From the NCBI RefSeq assembly GCF_018860965.1, contig NZ_JAHKQF010000002.1:1-64000 (forward strand): DNA of 64,000 bases, written 5' to 3'. The position numbers and the translations under genes were made by a program. Every line of letters starts with the position of its first letter. Position 1 is the stretch's first letter. Below the pieces are notes generated by a model that saw only the letters and a list, made by a program, of their open reading frames with translations, ran no database searches and was not told the DNA's origin. Positions 10,209 through 19,197 of this stretch are shown piece by piece. This DNA comes from Alteromonas sp. C1M14. GTDB lineage: Bacteria > Pseudomonadota > Gammaproteobacteria > Enterobacterales > Alteromonadaceae.

Positions 10209-10760
10209 ATGGCATCGTTACAAGATCAATTATTAAAAGCGGGCTTGGCAGATAAGTCATCGGCTAAAAAAGCCCGCGCCGAAAAGCGTAAAAAACAAAA
10301 GTTAAAGAATAAAAATAAGCAGGTTGAAGTAGACGAGGCCCGTTTAGCGGCCACCCAGGCTGCAGAAGAGAAAAAGTCTCGTGATCGGGCGCTCAACGAA
10401 GCACAACAACGTGCCCGGGAAGAGCGCTCTATTGTGGCACAAGTGCGCCAACTTATTGAAATGAATAAGCAGGTACGCAAGGGCGATACGGTACTTAATT
10501 TTACCCATGATAACTTAGTTAAACGACTTTATGTTTCTGCTGATATGCATCGGCAGGTCACCAAAGGGCGTTTAGTGGTGGTTGTTCTTGATGAGGCCTA
10601 TGAACTGGTGCCGGCGCCAGTTGCAGATAAAATTGCCCAGCGTGATGAGGCAAGTATTGTTTATCGAGCTGATTTAGACACCAGTGACAACGAGGGTAAA
10701 CAACAGGAAGAAGACGACTGGTACGCCGATTACGAAATACCTGACGATCTTACCTGGTAA
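10209..10760 (+). CDS. DUF2058 family protein (YaiL-like)
   Basis: 183-residue protein of the DUF2058 family, recognised by the N-terminus MASLQDQLLKAGL, a highly charged Lys/Arg/Ala-rich helical region to about residue 85 that looks like a coiled coil, and a compact C-terminal part with FTHDNLVKRLYVS and the acidic end DWYADYEIPDDLTW. Homologues are labelled nucleoprotein/polysaccharide-synthesis associated, without firm function. The basic helical half suggests nucleic-acid contact, which is inference. It follows topA by seven bases. Confidence 0.85.
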   Translation: MASLQDQLLKAGLADKSSAKKARAEKRKKQKLKNKNKQVEVDEARLAATQAAEEKKSRDRALNEAQQRAREERSIVAQVRQLIEMNKQVRKGDTVLNFTHDNLVKRLYVSADMHRQVTKGRLVVVVLDEAYELVPAPVADKIAQRDEASIVYRADLDTSDNEGKQQEEDDWYADYEIPDDLTW

Positions 10761-10771
10761 CGCCAACAATC

Positions 10772-11668
10772 CTAGTCTTGATTGTTTGTTTTACCCTGTA
10801 TTTGGGCTAGAAAAGATGTCGCTGAAGGCGATAAAGGGCGGCCCTTAAAGGTTAGGCTGAATAAGGGCCTAACCTTTGGTAACCACTGTGGTGGAACCGT
10901 CAGCGGGGTTATTTGTCCAATTTTGATAAGACTTTCTGCCACCACCTGGGGCACAATGGCAATGCCAAGCCCATTGGCGACACCATTAACGATGGATTCG
11001 TTTGAGCCAAAAATAATGGAATTTTGTGGTTTGAGGCCGTGTTGCAAAAAGTAGTTATCTACTACGCTACGGGTGCCTGAGCCACGTTCCCGTAATAACC
11101 AGGTGGCATTATTTAATTGCTGAGCCGATATGCTCGTCCAATTTGTTTTAGCTGCATTAATCAAAACCATAGGCTCGTTTAGCCAGTTTTTGGCATGAAT
11201 ATCTGGTCTGGTACATTCCCCTTCGATAAAGCCGATATCAATATGACAATGAGCCAATGCGTTTTCCACATCGGCTGAATTACCCACTATTAACTCAAGT
11301 GAAATATCAGGATGTTGGCGGGTAAACTCAGCCATATATTGAGTGAGCCAATAATTCGCTACGGTACTGCTAGCGCCCAGTGTAAGTTTACCTTGCGTTA
11401 ATCCCGCTCTAGCTTTTAATGCTTCTTCCGCCGCTTTTTCGATGGCAAAAACTTCTTTAGCATGGGCATATAAAACCTGTCCTGGCTCGGTAAGCCGAAT
11501 GACCTTTCCTTTGGCGGCACGCTCAAGTAATGCAAGTCCTGTTTGATTTTCTAGCTCCCGAATAGATTTCGATACCGCAGGCTGGGTAATAAACAGGGAT
11601 TGTGCAGCCAAAGAAAAGCTGCGTTTGGTGGCCACATGGTAAAAAACACGAAGACTATTAAGGTTCAT
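10772..11668 (-). CDS. LysR-family transcriptional regulator
   Basis: 298-residue LysR-type regulator: winged helix-turn-helix over residues 1-60 (LRVFYHVATKRSFSLAAQSL, then TQPAVSKSIRELE) and a periplasmic-binding-protein-like effector domain from about 90. It is divergent from a YeiH-type exporter gene with about 100 bp between them, the classic layout of a LysR regulator controlling its neighbour. It resembles YeiE/CysL-type regulators paired with YeiH in other proteobacteria. The effector is unknown; sulfite or another sulfur compound would fit the neighbour but is inference. Confidence 0.88.
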   Translation of the reverse strand: MNLNSLRVFYHVATKRSFSLAAQSLFITQPAVSKSIRELENQTGLALLERAAKGKVIRLTEPGQVLYAHAKEVFAIEKAAEEALKARAGLTQGKLTLGASSTVANYWLTQYMAEFTRQHPDISLELIVGNSADVENALAHCHIDIGFIEGECTRPDIHAKNWLNEPMVLINAAKTNWTSISAQQLNNATWLLRERGSGTRSVVDNYFLQHGLKPQNSIIFGSNESIVNGVANGLGIAIVPQVVAESLIKIGQITPLTVPPQWLPKVRPLFSLTFKGRPLSPSATSFLAQIQGKTNNQD

Positions 11669-11769
11669 AGTATTATTTTAGGTTATGAAATTATGAAAAA
11701 AGACAATTTGAGTTATACATGAATTGGGCGTAATTTTCCAGTAACCCGTTCATTCCTAAGGCAGTAATC
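11669..11769. promoter_or_regulatory. Divergent LysR/YeiH control region
   Basis: AT-rich 101-bp gap with direct TTATGAA repeats (TTATGAAATTATGAA near 11682-11696), a plausible LysR-type contact region. AAGGCAG upstream of the YeiH start is its ribosome site. The individual operators were not resolved. Confidence 0.35.
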
Positions 11770-12816
11770 ATGGAAAAACCTATTCGAGTAAACCGTTTTG
11801 TCAATCACCCAATGTTGCCGGGTATCGCTAGCGTATTTTTACTTGCAGCTCTTTCGGTATTATTAGGGCAAATCGAGGCGGTTCAGACTGTAGGTGTGAG
11901 CCCGTTAACCATTGGCATTGTTCTTGGGATCGCGGTTATTAATGTGGTGGGACGCAAATATGACCCCGTGCTTGATAGCGGCGTGGATTTTGCAAAATCA
12001 CGGCTGTTAAAACTGGGCGTGATCTTGTTTGGATTGCATTTTACTTATGGCGAAGTGTTGTCGTTAGGGTGGCGGGGATTGGCCATCGACCTGTGTATTA
12101 TCGTTAGTGTTTTGTGTCTGTCTTTGGTGGTAGGACGGGTTATTTTGAAGCTGGATTATCAAACCAGTTTACTCGTGGGCACCGGCTCTGCGATTTGTGG
12201 GGCAGCGGCTATTCTTGCCACCGCACCTGTCATCAAAGCGAAAAGTGAAACTGTGGTTATTGCGGTGTCGACCGTGGTTATCTTTGGCACGGCCAGTATG
12301 TTTCTATACCCCATGATTTGGCCGTATATCGATGTATCTGCAACGGATTTTGGCGTTTTCATCGGCTCTACAATACATGAAGTGGCGCAAGTGGTGGCAG
12401 CCGGTACCGCGATTGGACCAGAAAGTGCACAGCAAGCGGTATTAGAAAAAATGCTACGCGTGATATTACTGGCGCCGTTTTTAGTTGTTTTGGCATTGTG
12501 CCCCAATAAGCACACTACCAACCATGACCATGGAACTAACAATGGCATTTCGTTACGCCATATGCCTTGGTTTGCCTTGTATTTTTTATTGGTTATCGGC
12601 GCAAACTCATTGATGGTCATCCCTGAGCAAATTGAACGTGGGTTGATGGCGCTAGATACATTATGTCTAACAATGGCGATGGTCGCATTGGGGCTTAAAA
12701 CTCACGTGTCTGTGGTCACGCAAGCAGGTTATAAACCACTATTGCTAGGTGCCGTACTCTTTGTCTTTTTAATTGTAGGTGGCGGCGCCATTAACAGTAT
12801 CTTGTTAAATTTATGA
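11770..12816 (+). CDS. YeiH-family putative sulfate/sulfite exporter
   Basis: 348-residue integral membrane protein of the UPF0324/YeiH family with about ten hydrophobic segments. Family signatures seen are LGVILFGLHFTYGEV, LLVGTGSAICGAAAILA and IGSTIHEVAQVVAAGTAIG, and the C-terminal ALGLKTHV. The family is annotated as putative sulfate exporters on limited evidence. It is divergent from a LysR gene that probably controls it and ends at a strong intrinsic terminator, so it is a monocistronic regulon member. Confidence 0.88.
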   Translation: MEKPIRVNRFVNHPMLPGIASVFLLAALSVLLGQIEAVQTVGVSPLTIGIVLGIAVINVVGRKYDPVLDSGVDFAKSRLLKLGVILFGLHFTYGEVLSLGWRGLAIDLCIIVSVLCLSLVVGRVILKLDYQTSLLVGTGSAICGAAAILATAPVIKAKSETVVIAVSTVVIFGTASMFLYPMIWPYIDVSATDFGVFIGSTIHEVAQVVAAGTAIGPESAQQAVLEKMLRVILLAPFLVVLALCPNKHTTNHDHGTNNGISLRHMPWFALYFLLVIGANSLMVIPEQIERGLMALDTLCLTMAMVALGLKTHVSVVTQAGYKPLLLGAVLFVFLIVGGGAINSILLNL

Positions 12817-12846
12817 GCCTTGTTTGCCATCTTGCTAGGAGAAGGG

Positions 12847-12878
12847 AAGGATCAGCAAAGGCTGATCCTTTCTTTTTT
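12847..12878 (+). terminator. Intrinsic terminator after the YeiH gene
   Basis: AAGGATCAGC (12847-12856), loop AAAG, GCTGATCCTT (12861-12870), then a T-rich tract. The tract overlaps the stop codon of the convergent dehalogenase gene, so both transcripts meet here. Confidence 0.9.
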
Positions 12879-13629
12879 AAGGTAGCATGTCGGCCAGTGT
12901 GGTGAGTTGCTTAATTACAACGTTTGGTTCAAGTGCTAGAGGGTAAAGCACTTTACCTGGTCGTTGAATAAACACGGCTTGCCAACCGGCTTGCTTAGCG
13001 CCTGCAATATCCCAGCCGTGGGCCGCAACTAACATAGCGTCTTTAGGTTCGATGCCCATTTGTTTTGCCGCCCACGCGTAAGTTGCCAGATCAGGCTTAT
13101 ATTTTTTTATGTCTTCTACACTTAATCGTTGGTCAAAAAATGACAATAAGTCAGCATTCTTAAATTGGGTATACACCCCTTTATTCGAGGAGTTAGTGAG
13201 ACTGACTAGGGTGTAGCCTTTGTCTTTTAATTTTTGTAATCCGGCGCGAACATCTGGATGAGGAGGAAGGCTACGAAGTGGTGTGACGATGGCTTCTTTG
13301 GCTTGCTTTTGAGTTAAGGGGATACCTTCTATCTCTGCCACCATTAATAACGCCGCTACGCCAATTTCACCAAATGTATGAAAACGTTGAGTTGTAGAAT
13401 CGACTAACGAGTGGTGAAGCATGGTAGAGAACCATAAAGGCAATAAATCCCGACGGCCATTTAGGGCTTCGCCCACCGACTCTTTCATTGCGGTGAGATC
13501 AAGCAGGGTTTCGTTTACGTCGAAGAAAATGACTTTAGGCGCGGTTAGCGATGGTGCTGAGTCTTCAGCAAATGCGGATCCGTGTTGTATTGCTAGACTC
13601 AGAATAAACGCAACTAATAAGTTTTTCAT
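12877..13629 (-). CDS. Exported haloacid dehalogenase type II-like HAD hydrolase
   Basis: 250-residue HAD hydrolase with a cleavable Sec signal (cleavage probably after AFA, residue 21). The mature part has the L-2-haloacid dehalogenase arrangement: nucleophile Asp37 in FFDVNETLLD, motif II LTNSSNKG, the conserved lysine in KKYKPDLATY, and motif IV VAAHGWDIAGAKQAGW followed by FIQRPG. Type II dehalogenases convert L-2-haloacids to D-2-hydroxyacids and are usually cytoplasmic; export is unusual. It is divergent from a TetR gene, with two matching operators between them, so it is probably induced by its substrate. Activity on halogenated acids is inferred, and another small phosphatase activity is possible. 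Confidence 0.85.
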   Translation of the reverse strand: MKNLLVAFILSLAIQHGSAFAEDSAPSLTAPKVIFFDVNETLLDLTAMKESVGEALNGRRDLLPLWFSTMLHHSLVDSTTQRFHTFGEIGVAALLMVAEIEGIPLTQKQAKEAIVTPLRSLPPHPDVRAGLQKLKDKGYTLVSLTNSSNKGVYTQFKNADLLSFFDQRLSVEDIKKYKPDLATYAWAAKQMGIEPKDAMLVAAHGWDIAGAKQAGWQAVFIQRPGKVLYPLALEPNVVIKQLTTLADMLP

Positions 13630-13641
13630 GCAGTACCTTAG

Positions 13642-13663
13642 ATTTTGAATGATTGTTCAAAAT
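13642..13663. promoter_or_regulatory. TetR-type operator 1
   Basis: 22-bp site with perfect 8-bp arms, ATTTTGAA and TTCAAAAT, around six bases. It lies 12 bp upstream of the exported dehalogenase start codon. Compared with operator 2 read on the other strand it differs at one position in 22. Confidence 0.75.
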
Positions 13664-13694
13664 GGTAAGGTAAAAAGCGCTGGGTTACAAACTT

Positions 13695-13716
13695 ATTTTG
13701 AACACTCATTCAAAAT
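13695..13716. promoter_or_regulatory. TetR-type operator 2
   Basis: Second 22-bp copy with the same perfect arms, in inverted orientation to operator 1. The centres are 53 bp apart, about five helical turns, so both face the same side of the DNA. It lies 81 bp upstream of the tetR start. Confidence 0.75.
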
Positions 13717-13797
13717 CTCCCCGCTTTCCTGGGAACGTGGTAATATTGAGCATCCCATTAAAAAAGAACCCGTTTCTCGCAAGAAAAAGATCCTCCC

Positions 13798-14394
13798 ATG
13801 GCGTTAAGACAATTCAATGAAGATAACGTGCTGAACAAAACCATGCAGCTATTTTGGCGACAAGGCTACTATGGCACATCCATGCATGACATTACCCAAT
13901 CTACGGGACTAAAGCCGGGCAGCGTTTATCATGCTTTTGGTAATAAAGAGGCGCTGTATATTGCTAGTTTGGATAAATATGCAGCGTTAAGCCAACAAAA
14001 GCTAACCAACGCCATGGAAATGGGGGTTGGGGAAGGTATCGTCGCCTTATTGACCAATATGGTCACACATATTCATGATAAACAATACGTCAGCTGTTTT
14101 CTGGTGAAAACCCAATTAGAATTGTCCGCTACTGCGCCCAACTTAGCCCAGTGTGCGTCCGCACATCTTGAAGAAAGCAAAAAAATATATCAGCGGTTTA
14201 TTGCTCAAGCCTATGGTGAGGTTAACAGTGAGTCTTACGCTACAGCAGTAATGATGGCCATTTTCGGCATACGGGTATATGGGTATTTGTGTCAAGATAA
14301 CCGCCAAATCCAAGAAAGCTTGAAAATGATGCTTAGTTGGTTGCCGTGGGATAGTGGTTCACCTAAGGTGGCACGACTAAACAGCGTTAATTAA
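13798..14394 (+). CDS. TetR-family transcriptional repressor
   Basis: 198-residue TetR/AcrR regulator. The N-terminal helix-turn-helix is clear (FWRQGYYGTSMHDITQSTGL, then KPGSVYHAFGNKEALY); the remainder is a helical ligand-binding domain. The HTH resembles the NemR/AcrR-like group that senses electrophiles, but the ligand cannot be read. It is divergent from the exported dehalogenase gene and the gap carries two near-identical 22-bp palindromes, so repression of both genes with autoregulation is likely. Its 3' end overlaps the convergent kinase gene by 8 bp. Confidence 0.92.
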   Translation: MALRQFNEDNVLNKTMQLFWRQGYYGTSMHDITQSTGLKPGSVYHAFGNKEALYIASLDKYAALSQQKLTNAMEMGVGEGIVALLTNMVTHIHDKQYVSCFLVKTQLELSATAPNLAQCASAHLEESKKIYQRFIAQAYGEVNSESYATAVMMAIFGIRVYGYLCQDNRQIQESLKMMLSWLPWDSGSPKVARLNSVN

Positions 14395-15364
14395 GGCTGT
14401 TTAATACTTGCTCAGACAGCCCTCGTAGGTGATTGTTTATCTTCCAGTGTTCAGGGCTCCAACCGGCTAGAAAGCGATGAAAATCTGCGCAGGCGATGGG
14501 ATATAACTGTCGCCACTGGCTGACCAAAGTACGTATTTCTTCTTTATCTAATGTCGAGCTTAAGTGGGTAGCTAAGGCCGAGAAATACAGGTTTAAACAA
14601 TACTCGGTATAGTGCGCCTGATCTTCTTCACTTAAAGCGCTGCCAATAAAGTAGGCAAGATCTTTTACGCCGACGCCATGTCCAGTGTATTGAAAATCCA
14701 CCGCGGCACACTTGTTCATCGCCGGGGTAAAGCAAAAGTTCGCCACTTTTGCGTCGCCGTGTAAAAGGGTTTGGTAGGGACAGGCAGCCAATGTGTTAGC
14801 CATAGAATGGGCAGCATCTTTTAGCCGACTTGGGGCCATGGCCCGCCATTCATCTTGTCGGGTGGCTAAATGCCAATAGGTTCCTTCTTGCCATACGTTA
14901 TCATCGTTATATCCGACAAACCTAGCATGAAAGGCTGCCAACCATTTAATAACACAAACTGCATTGTCAACGGTCAGGCTGGGCGAGGTTTGTGTGAACC
15001 CCAGGTCAACCAGATCCTCAAGCACCAGTATGTGACCATTTTCCTTGGTGTCACTAGCAATAAGTACCGGACAATAGCAAAAGGGGGAGGTTTTTGGCTG
15101 AAGGTATTGATAAAAATAGTGTTCAACCACAAAGGAGTGGCGCTTACGTTCGTGGCTGTGACTGGATTGCCAGCCCTTAGGGTGTTGGTGTTGCTCGGTA
15201 TAAAGCACGGCTTTTACTACCCAGCGATGACCTTGGGTTGTGGTGACACGAAAACAGGCGCCGTAATTGCTCCACAAAGGTTGAATTAGGGTGCTAGTGG
15301 CAACCTTAACCTTGCATAAGGCTTCTAGCCAATCAATGAGTTGAGGTGAAATAGCTTGAGTCAT
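14387..15364 (-). CDS. APH/CHK-like small-molecule phosphotransferase
   Basis: 325-residue kinase-fold protein of the aminoglycoside phosphotransferase/choline-ecdysteroid kinase-like superfamily. Visible motifs are the ATP-binding lysine in WVVKAV, the LVLEDL hinge, the catalytic loop LLHGDAKVANFCF (HxD...N) and the metal-binding VDFQYTG. The length and HGDAKVANF form match uncharacterised gammaproteobacterial CHK-like proteins rather than antibiotic-resistance enzymes. Substrate unknown. It lies downstream of rne on the same strand but beyond an intrinsic terminator, and overlaps tetR tail-to-tail by 8 bp. Confidence 0.8.
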   Translation of the reverse strand: MTQAISPQLIDWLEALCKVKVATSTLIQPLWSNYGACFRVTTTQGHRWVVKAVLYTEQHQHPKGWQSSHSHERKRHSFVVEHYFYQYLQPKTSPFCYCPVLIASDTKENGHILVLEDLVDLGFTQTSPSLTVDNAVCVIKWLAAFHARFVGYNDDNVWQEGTYWHLATRQDEWRAMAPSRLKDAAHSMANTLAACPYQTLLHGDAKVANFCFTPAMNKCAAVDFQYTGHGVGVKDLAYFIGSALSEEDQAHYTEYCLNLYFSALATHLSSTLDKEEIRTLVSQWRQLYPIACADFHRFLAGWSPEHWKINNHLRGLSEQVLNSLN

Positions 15365-15376
15365 ATTTGCGCTTAT

Positions 15377-15403
15377 AAAAAAGCCGTACTTACGTACGGC
15401 TTT
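15377..15403 (-). terminator. Intrinsic terminator after rne
   Basis: Read on the minus strand, AAAGCCGTAC, a short loop and GTACGGCTTT are followed by a T tract (plus-strand A run at 15377-15382). It separates rne from the kinase gene. Confidence 0.85.
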
Positions 15404-15431
15404 GATTTCATTTTACCTAAGGTAAAAAGTA

Positions 15432-18400
15432 CTAGGCGTCTTCTTCTACGGTGTCAACCGCCGGTTGCGAAGCGCTTTCACCTGGCAAGGTGGCCGGTGC
15501 TGACGCCGAAGAACTGGCTTGTTTAGTTGATGCCGTTTTCCCTGAAATGACCAGTGCTGGTCTGGCGCTATCCGCTTTTGCTGTGGCAGGCGCATCTCTA
15601 AAGGTGGCCTCTACAGTTGCAGGCAGTGCCATTGGGAAAGAAGCATGCTTCGTCCCTAAACTGCGGGTACTAACAGGTGCTGGCGCCTCTGGCGCAACGT
15701 CAGTGGTTTTGGTTGCGGGTGTCTCATCGGTTTTTGCCGCAACGTCTTCTTTAGCCGCTGTCACTTCAACCTCTGGCGTGTCAGTTACTACCTGCTCTTC
15801 AGGTACAGGCTCTACTTCCGTTGCTGTAACCGGCGCTTGCTGTGCTTCTTCAGTTAGATTAATTTCTACCTGTTGAGGCGCGGTTTCTTCAGTCTTCACA
15901 GAAGCTGTTTGCTCTTCGCTATCCACCGAAGATGACTCGCTTTGCGGGGCTTGTTCCACCTTTTCCTCTGGCTGAGCATCAAATTGCAGTTCATCTTGTA
16001 CTGCATTTTCTTGTGCTACATCCGTTTTTTCTGGAGCAGGTTTAACGGCCTCTGGCGCTTTAGGCTCCGCGGCAGGAGTCTCTGTTGCTGATACAGAGCC
16101 ATTATCTTCATTAACCAATGGCGTGTTTTCAGTAACAGGTTGACTTGCAAGATCCTGCTGAGAATTAACTGCGCTGTCACTGTTGGTGTCTTCTACACCG
16201 TGATCCTGCTCTTTTTTACGGCGCTGGCCAGCAGCACGTACATGACGAGGTGAACGTCTTGAACGCCCACGGGCTTCACGCTTTTGACCATTGTCTTTTT
16301 GGTCGTCAGAGGACTCAACGTGATTTGTTTCAACATCGTTGCTCTGAGATACCTGTGGGGTATCATCTGCAGACGGAGTAACCGGTGCGGCGACAACAGT
16401 TTCATTGGTCGTGGTTGTGACTGCAGATTTTTCAGGCTCATCTTGTGCCGTTACAGGCGTTGCAGATGTTACTAGAGTATCCTGGGTTTCCTGCTTAACA
16501 CGTACACTTCTGCGCTTGTCTCTGCGTTTACGGCGTTCTGCAAGCTGTTTCTTACGTGCAGGTTTTGCGTTATCCGTATCTTGTTGCTGGTCGTCAACGG
16601 GCTTCTCAACCGATTTTTCAACCTGTTTTTGAGGCTTGTCGTTTCTCTCTTCCTGAGGCTTACGACGACTTTTAGGACGACTACGCTTGTCATCTTGTCT
16701 TTTCTGTACGGGTTTTTGCTCGTCCTTGTCCTTCTCAGTCCCCGTTGCGTCAGCGTTTCTTCCGCGCTTGTTTCGATGGTTCCGCGGCTTTCTATTTCTG
16801 TTGTCGCGGGACTGTCTAGGGTGGGTCTCTTTACGTTCAGGTTTGGCCGGCGTTTCGGCTTCTTCTTCGCTGCCTAATATAGAAGAGATCCATTGCCCAA
16901 GCTTAGTAAATAGATTATTGCTAGCTTTAGGAGCTTGTTGCTCTTTCTTTTTCGGTGCGGGAGTAGAAACACTGGTTGGCGGTGCCTGGGTTGGCGCAAC
17001 CAAACCTTTTAGTGCAGGTTCTTCACGTTTAGGTGGAGGCGTGGTGGGTTGATAAGACTCCCCTTCGTCTACTTCCGTAAGTGAAACGTTATAGCTTGCA
17101 TCTGCAACCACTTCATCAGGACGACGACGACTGACTTCATAGTGAGGCGTGTCTAGGTGAGGGTTGGGGATCAATAACAGCGATACATTGTGTCTTTTTT
17201 CAATAACAGCAATGGATTTGCGTTTTTCATTTAACAGGTATGTGGCAACAGGAACCGGCAACTGGGCTTCAATTTGCCCTGTATTATCCTTAATACTTTC
17301 TTCTTCAATAATACGTAGTATGGACAAGGCCAGAGATTCGGTGCCACGAATAGTACCGTGACCAGAGCAACGAGGACAAACGTGGTGCGCTGATTCACCC
17401 AATGATGGACGTAAACGTTGGCGCGACATTTCCAATAAACCAAAGCGGGAAATGCGTCCTAGTTGCACACGGGCACGATCAGTACGAACCGCTTCTTTCA
17501 TGCGGTTTTCAACTTCACGTTGATGGCGAACCGGTGTCATATCAATAAAATCGATAACTACAAGACCACCAAGGTCCCGAAGACGTAACTGACGAGCAAT
17601 TTCATCCGCCGCTTCAAGGTTAGTATTGAAGGCGGTTTCTTCAATATCGCCGCCTTTTGTCGCTCTCGCCGAGTTAATGTCTATAGACGTTAAGGCTTCG
17701 GTAGGATCAATAACAATAGAACCACCAGAAGGTAGACGCACTTCTCGTTGGAAAGCCGATTCAATTTGGCTTTCAATTTGATAATGGCTAAATAAGGGAA
17801 CATCACCTTTGTACAGCTTCACCCGACTGGCAAAATCAGGGCGAACCAGTTCAATATGTTGAAGTGCTTCTTCGTAAATACTGGTTTTATCGATTAGGAT
17901 CTCACCAATATCACGGCGAAGGTAATCACGAATAGCACGCACAATGACGTTGCTTTCCTGATGAATTAGGAACGGAGCGGCACGTTTTTCAGCCACATCT
18001 GAAATGGCGTCCCAATGCTTTAACAGTACTTTGAGATCCCATTCAAGTTCTTCGAAGGATTTTCCAACACCCGCAGTACGAACAATAAGACCCATGCCAT
18101 CTGGCAAAGTAAGACGGGATAGGGCGTCTTTCAAGTCGTTTCTTTCATCACCTTCGATACGGCGGGAAATACCACCAGCACGAGGGTTATTTGGCATAAG
18201 TACAAGATAGCTACCGGCCAAAGACAAGAAAGTGGTTAATGCAGCGCCTTTTTGACCCCGTTCTTCCTTGTCGATTTGAACAATGACTTCTTGGCCTTCT
18301 TTGATGACGTCCTTAATGTTTGGACGGCCTTCAAATTTGTAGCCTTTTGGGAAATAAGTGCGAGCAATTTCTTTGAGAGGGAGGAAGCCGTGACGGTCTG

Positions 18401-18584
18401 CACCGTAATCGACAAAAGCAGCCTCAAGGCTAGGTTCGACGCGGGTAATTTTACCCTTGTAGATGTTAGCCTTCTTTTGCTCGTGTCCAGGACTTTCAAT
18501 ATCAAGATCATACAAACGCTGCCCGTCAACCAGGGCAACGCGCAACTCTTCTTGTTGAGTTGCGTTTATTAACATTCTTTTCAT
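15432..18584 (-). CDS. rne: Ribonuclease E
   Basis: Essential endoribonuclease for mRNA decay and rRNA/tRNA processing and scaffold of the RNA degradosome; 1050 residues. The N-terminal half is catalytic: S1 domain about residues 36-125, 5' sensor and RNase H-like parts, DNase I-like domain with catalytic aspartates ([25 protein letters not shown]) and the zinc-link CPRCSGHG. From about residue 500 the protein is low complexity, with an Arg/Lys-rich RNA-binding stretch ([18 protein letters not shown]) and then a long Glu/Thr/Val/Pro-rich tail, typical of degradosome scaffolds. It ends at an intrinsic terminator and is preceded by a gap of over 600 bp, compatible with leader-mediated autoregulation as in E. 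coli. Confidence 0.97.
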   Translation of the reverse strand: MKRMLINATQQEELRVALVDGQRLYDLDIESPGHEQKKANIYKGKITRVEPSLEAAFVDYGADRHGFLPLKEIARTYFPKGYKFEGRPNIKDVIKEGQEVIVQIDKEERGQKGAALTTFLSLAGSYLVLMPNNPRAGGISRRIEGDERNDLKDALSRLTLPDGMGLIVRTAGVGKSFEELEWDLKVLLKHWDAISDVAEKRAAPFLIHQESNVIVRAIRDYLRRDIGEILIDKTSIYEEALQHIELVRPDFASRVKLYKGDVPLFSHYQIESQIESAFQREVRLPSGGSIVIDPTEALTSIDINSARATKGGDIEETAFNTNLEAADEIARQLRLRDLGGLVVIDFIDMTPVRHQREVENRMKEAVRTDRARVQLGRISRFGLLEMSRQRLRPSLGESAHHVCPRCSGHGTIRGTESLALSILRIIEEESIKDNTGQIEAQLPVPVATYLLNEKRKSIAVIEKRHNVSLLLIPNPHLDTPHYEVSRRRPDEVVADASYNVSLTEVDEGESYQPTTPPPKREEPALKGLVAPTQAPPTSVSTPAPKKKEQQAPKASNNLFTKLGQWISSILGSEEEAETPAKPERKETHPRQSRDNRNRKPRNHRNKRGRNADATGTEKDKDEQKPVQKRQDDKRSRPKSRRKPQEERNDKPQKQVEKSVEKPVDDQQQDTDNAKPARKKQLAERRKRRDKRRSVRVKQETQDTLVTSATPVTAQDEPEKSAVTTTTNETVVAAPVTPSADDTPQVSQSNDVETNHVESSDDQKDNGQKREARGRSRRSPRHVRAAGQRRKKEQDHGVEDTNSDSAVNSQQDLASQPVTENTPLVNEDNGSVSATETPAAEPKAPEAVKPAPEKTDVAQENAVQDELQFDAQPEEKVEQAPQSESSSVDSEEQTASVKTEETAPQQVEINLTEEAQQAPVTATEVEPVPEEQVVTDTPEVEVTAAKEDVAAKTDETPATKTTDVAPEAPAPVSTRSLGTKHASFPMALPATVEATFRDAPATAKADSARPALVISGKTASTKQASSSASAPATLPGESASQPAVDTVEEDA

Positions 18585-19044
18585 TGTATCTAACTCTGTT
18601 TAATACAGCCGTTTAGACACAAAATCAAAATGACGCGTGCAAACACTCATCACCCAGCCTCACGGCTGTGTACGGGATTTGTTGTACAGTCGTATTACCC
18701 AGTGCCAGATTTCTATTATTGCCGGCGTGATACTTTACGGGTGTCGGGAACGACGGGCCCTTAATCTATCTATTCTGTTCACCCTCATAGAATCGGAGGA
18801 TGAAGGTCAAATTAATTCTGTTTTGCTAAACGGCGAACTTTATTTTTTCAGTAAATTCTGTGCTTCGTTCTAAAGGCTTTTGTGCTGCCGATATAAACGG
18901 TAAAACATGAATAGCATGTTCCCACACAACATTGTTGGTTCTTGATTTTAAGTTCGAACCGGATTTTGCTGCAATGTCTGGCGGCAAAATCAGATTTCAT
19001 TATCTCACCTTTCCGTGAACCATGGCAAGAAAAGATATAGCCGT

Positions 19045-19099
19045 TTCTTATTAAAAGCCGCTTTTTATGATGATAATCTATTAAAAAGCCGAATAAGAA
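19045..19099. repeat. Extended stem-loop in the rne-rluC gap
   Basis: Outer arms TTCTTATT (19045-19052) and AATAAGAA (19092-19099) enclose inner arms CTTTTTA (19061-19067) and TAAAAAG (19082-19088). It lies about 100 bp before rluC and roughly 460 bp upstream of the rne start, and could be part of either transcript. Confidence 0.35.
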
Positions 19100-19160
19100 G
19101 GTAAAGAATTTATATTCTTCTATTTAAAACGGGGTAGAACTTATATTTTCAAAATTTGCT

Positions 19161-19190
19161 TTACCGTTAAAAAAAGAGTTCAGGTATACT
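19161..19190 (+). promoter_or_regulatory. Putative rluC promoter abutting the start codon
   Basis: TATACT at 19185-19190 with a weak -35 TTACCG at 19161-19166 (18-bp spacing). The predicted transcription start coincides with the ATG at 19198, and no Shine-Dalgarno sequence is present, so the message may be leaderless. Confidence 0.5.
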
Positions 19191-19197
19191 GCCAGCC

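Larger units (their letters stand above)
18585..19197. promoter_or_regulatory. Long rne leader / divergent rne-rluC control region
   Basis: 613 bp between divergent rne and rluC with no convincing gene; a 78-codon frame at 18637 on the plus strand lacks family features. E. coli rne has a long 5' untranslated region whose hairpins let RNase E cleave and repress its own message, and a gap of this size upstream of rne suggests the same. No specific E. coli hairpin could be matched by eye. The rluC promoter lies at the right end. Confidence 0.5.

Noticed and set aside
14387-15364. Aminoglycoside resistance kinase
   Set aside because: The HGDAKVANF form and flanks fit uncharacterised CHK-like kinases; no support for antibiotic specificity.
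15451-17361. Several long plus-strand reading frames opposite rne, rich in Ser, Val and Ala
   Set aside because: They are shadows of the low-complexity Glu/Lys/Arg/Thr tail of RNase E; no ribosome sites or family motifs, and the rne frame explains the coding signal.
18637-18873. 78-codon plus-strand frame in the rne-rluC gap
   Set aside because: No ribosome site, no hydrophobic or motif pattern, and it lies where a long rne leader is expected.
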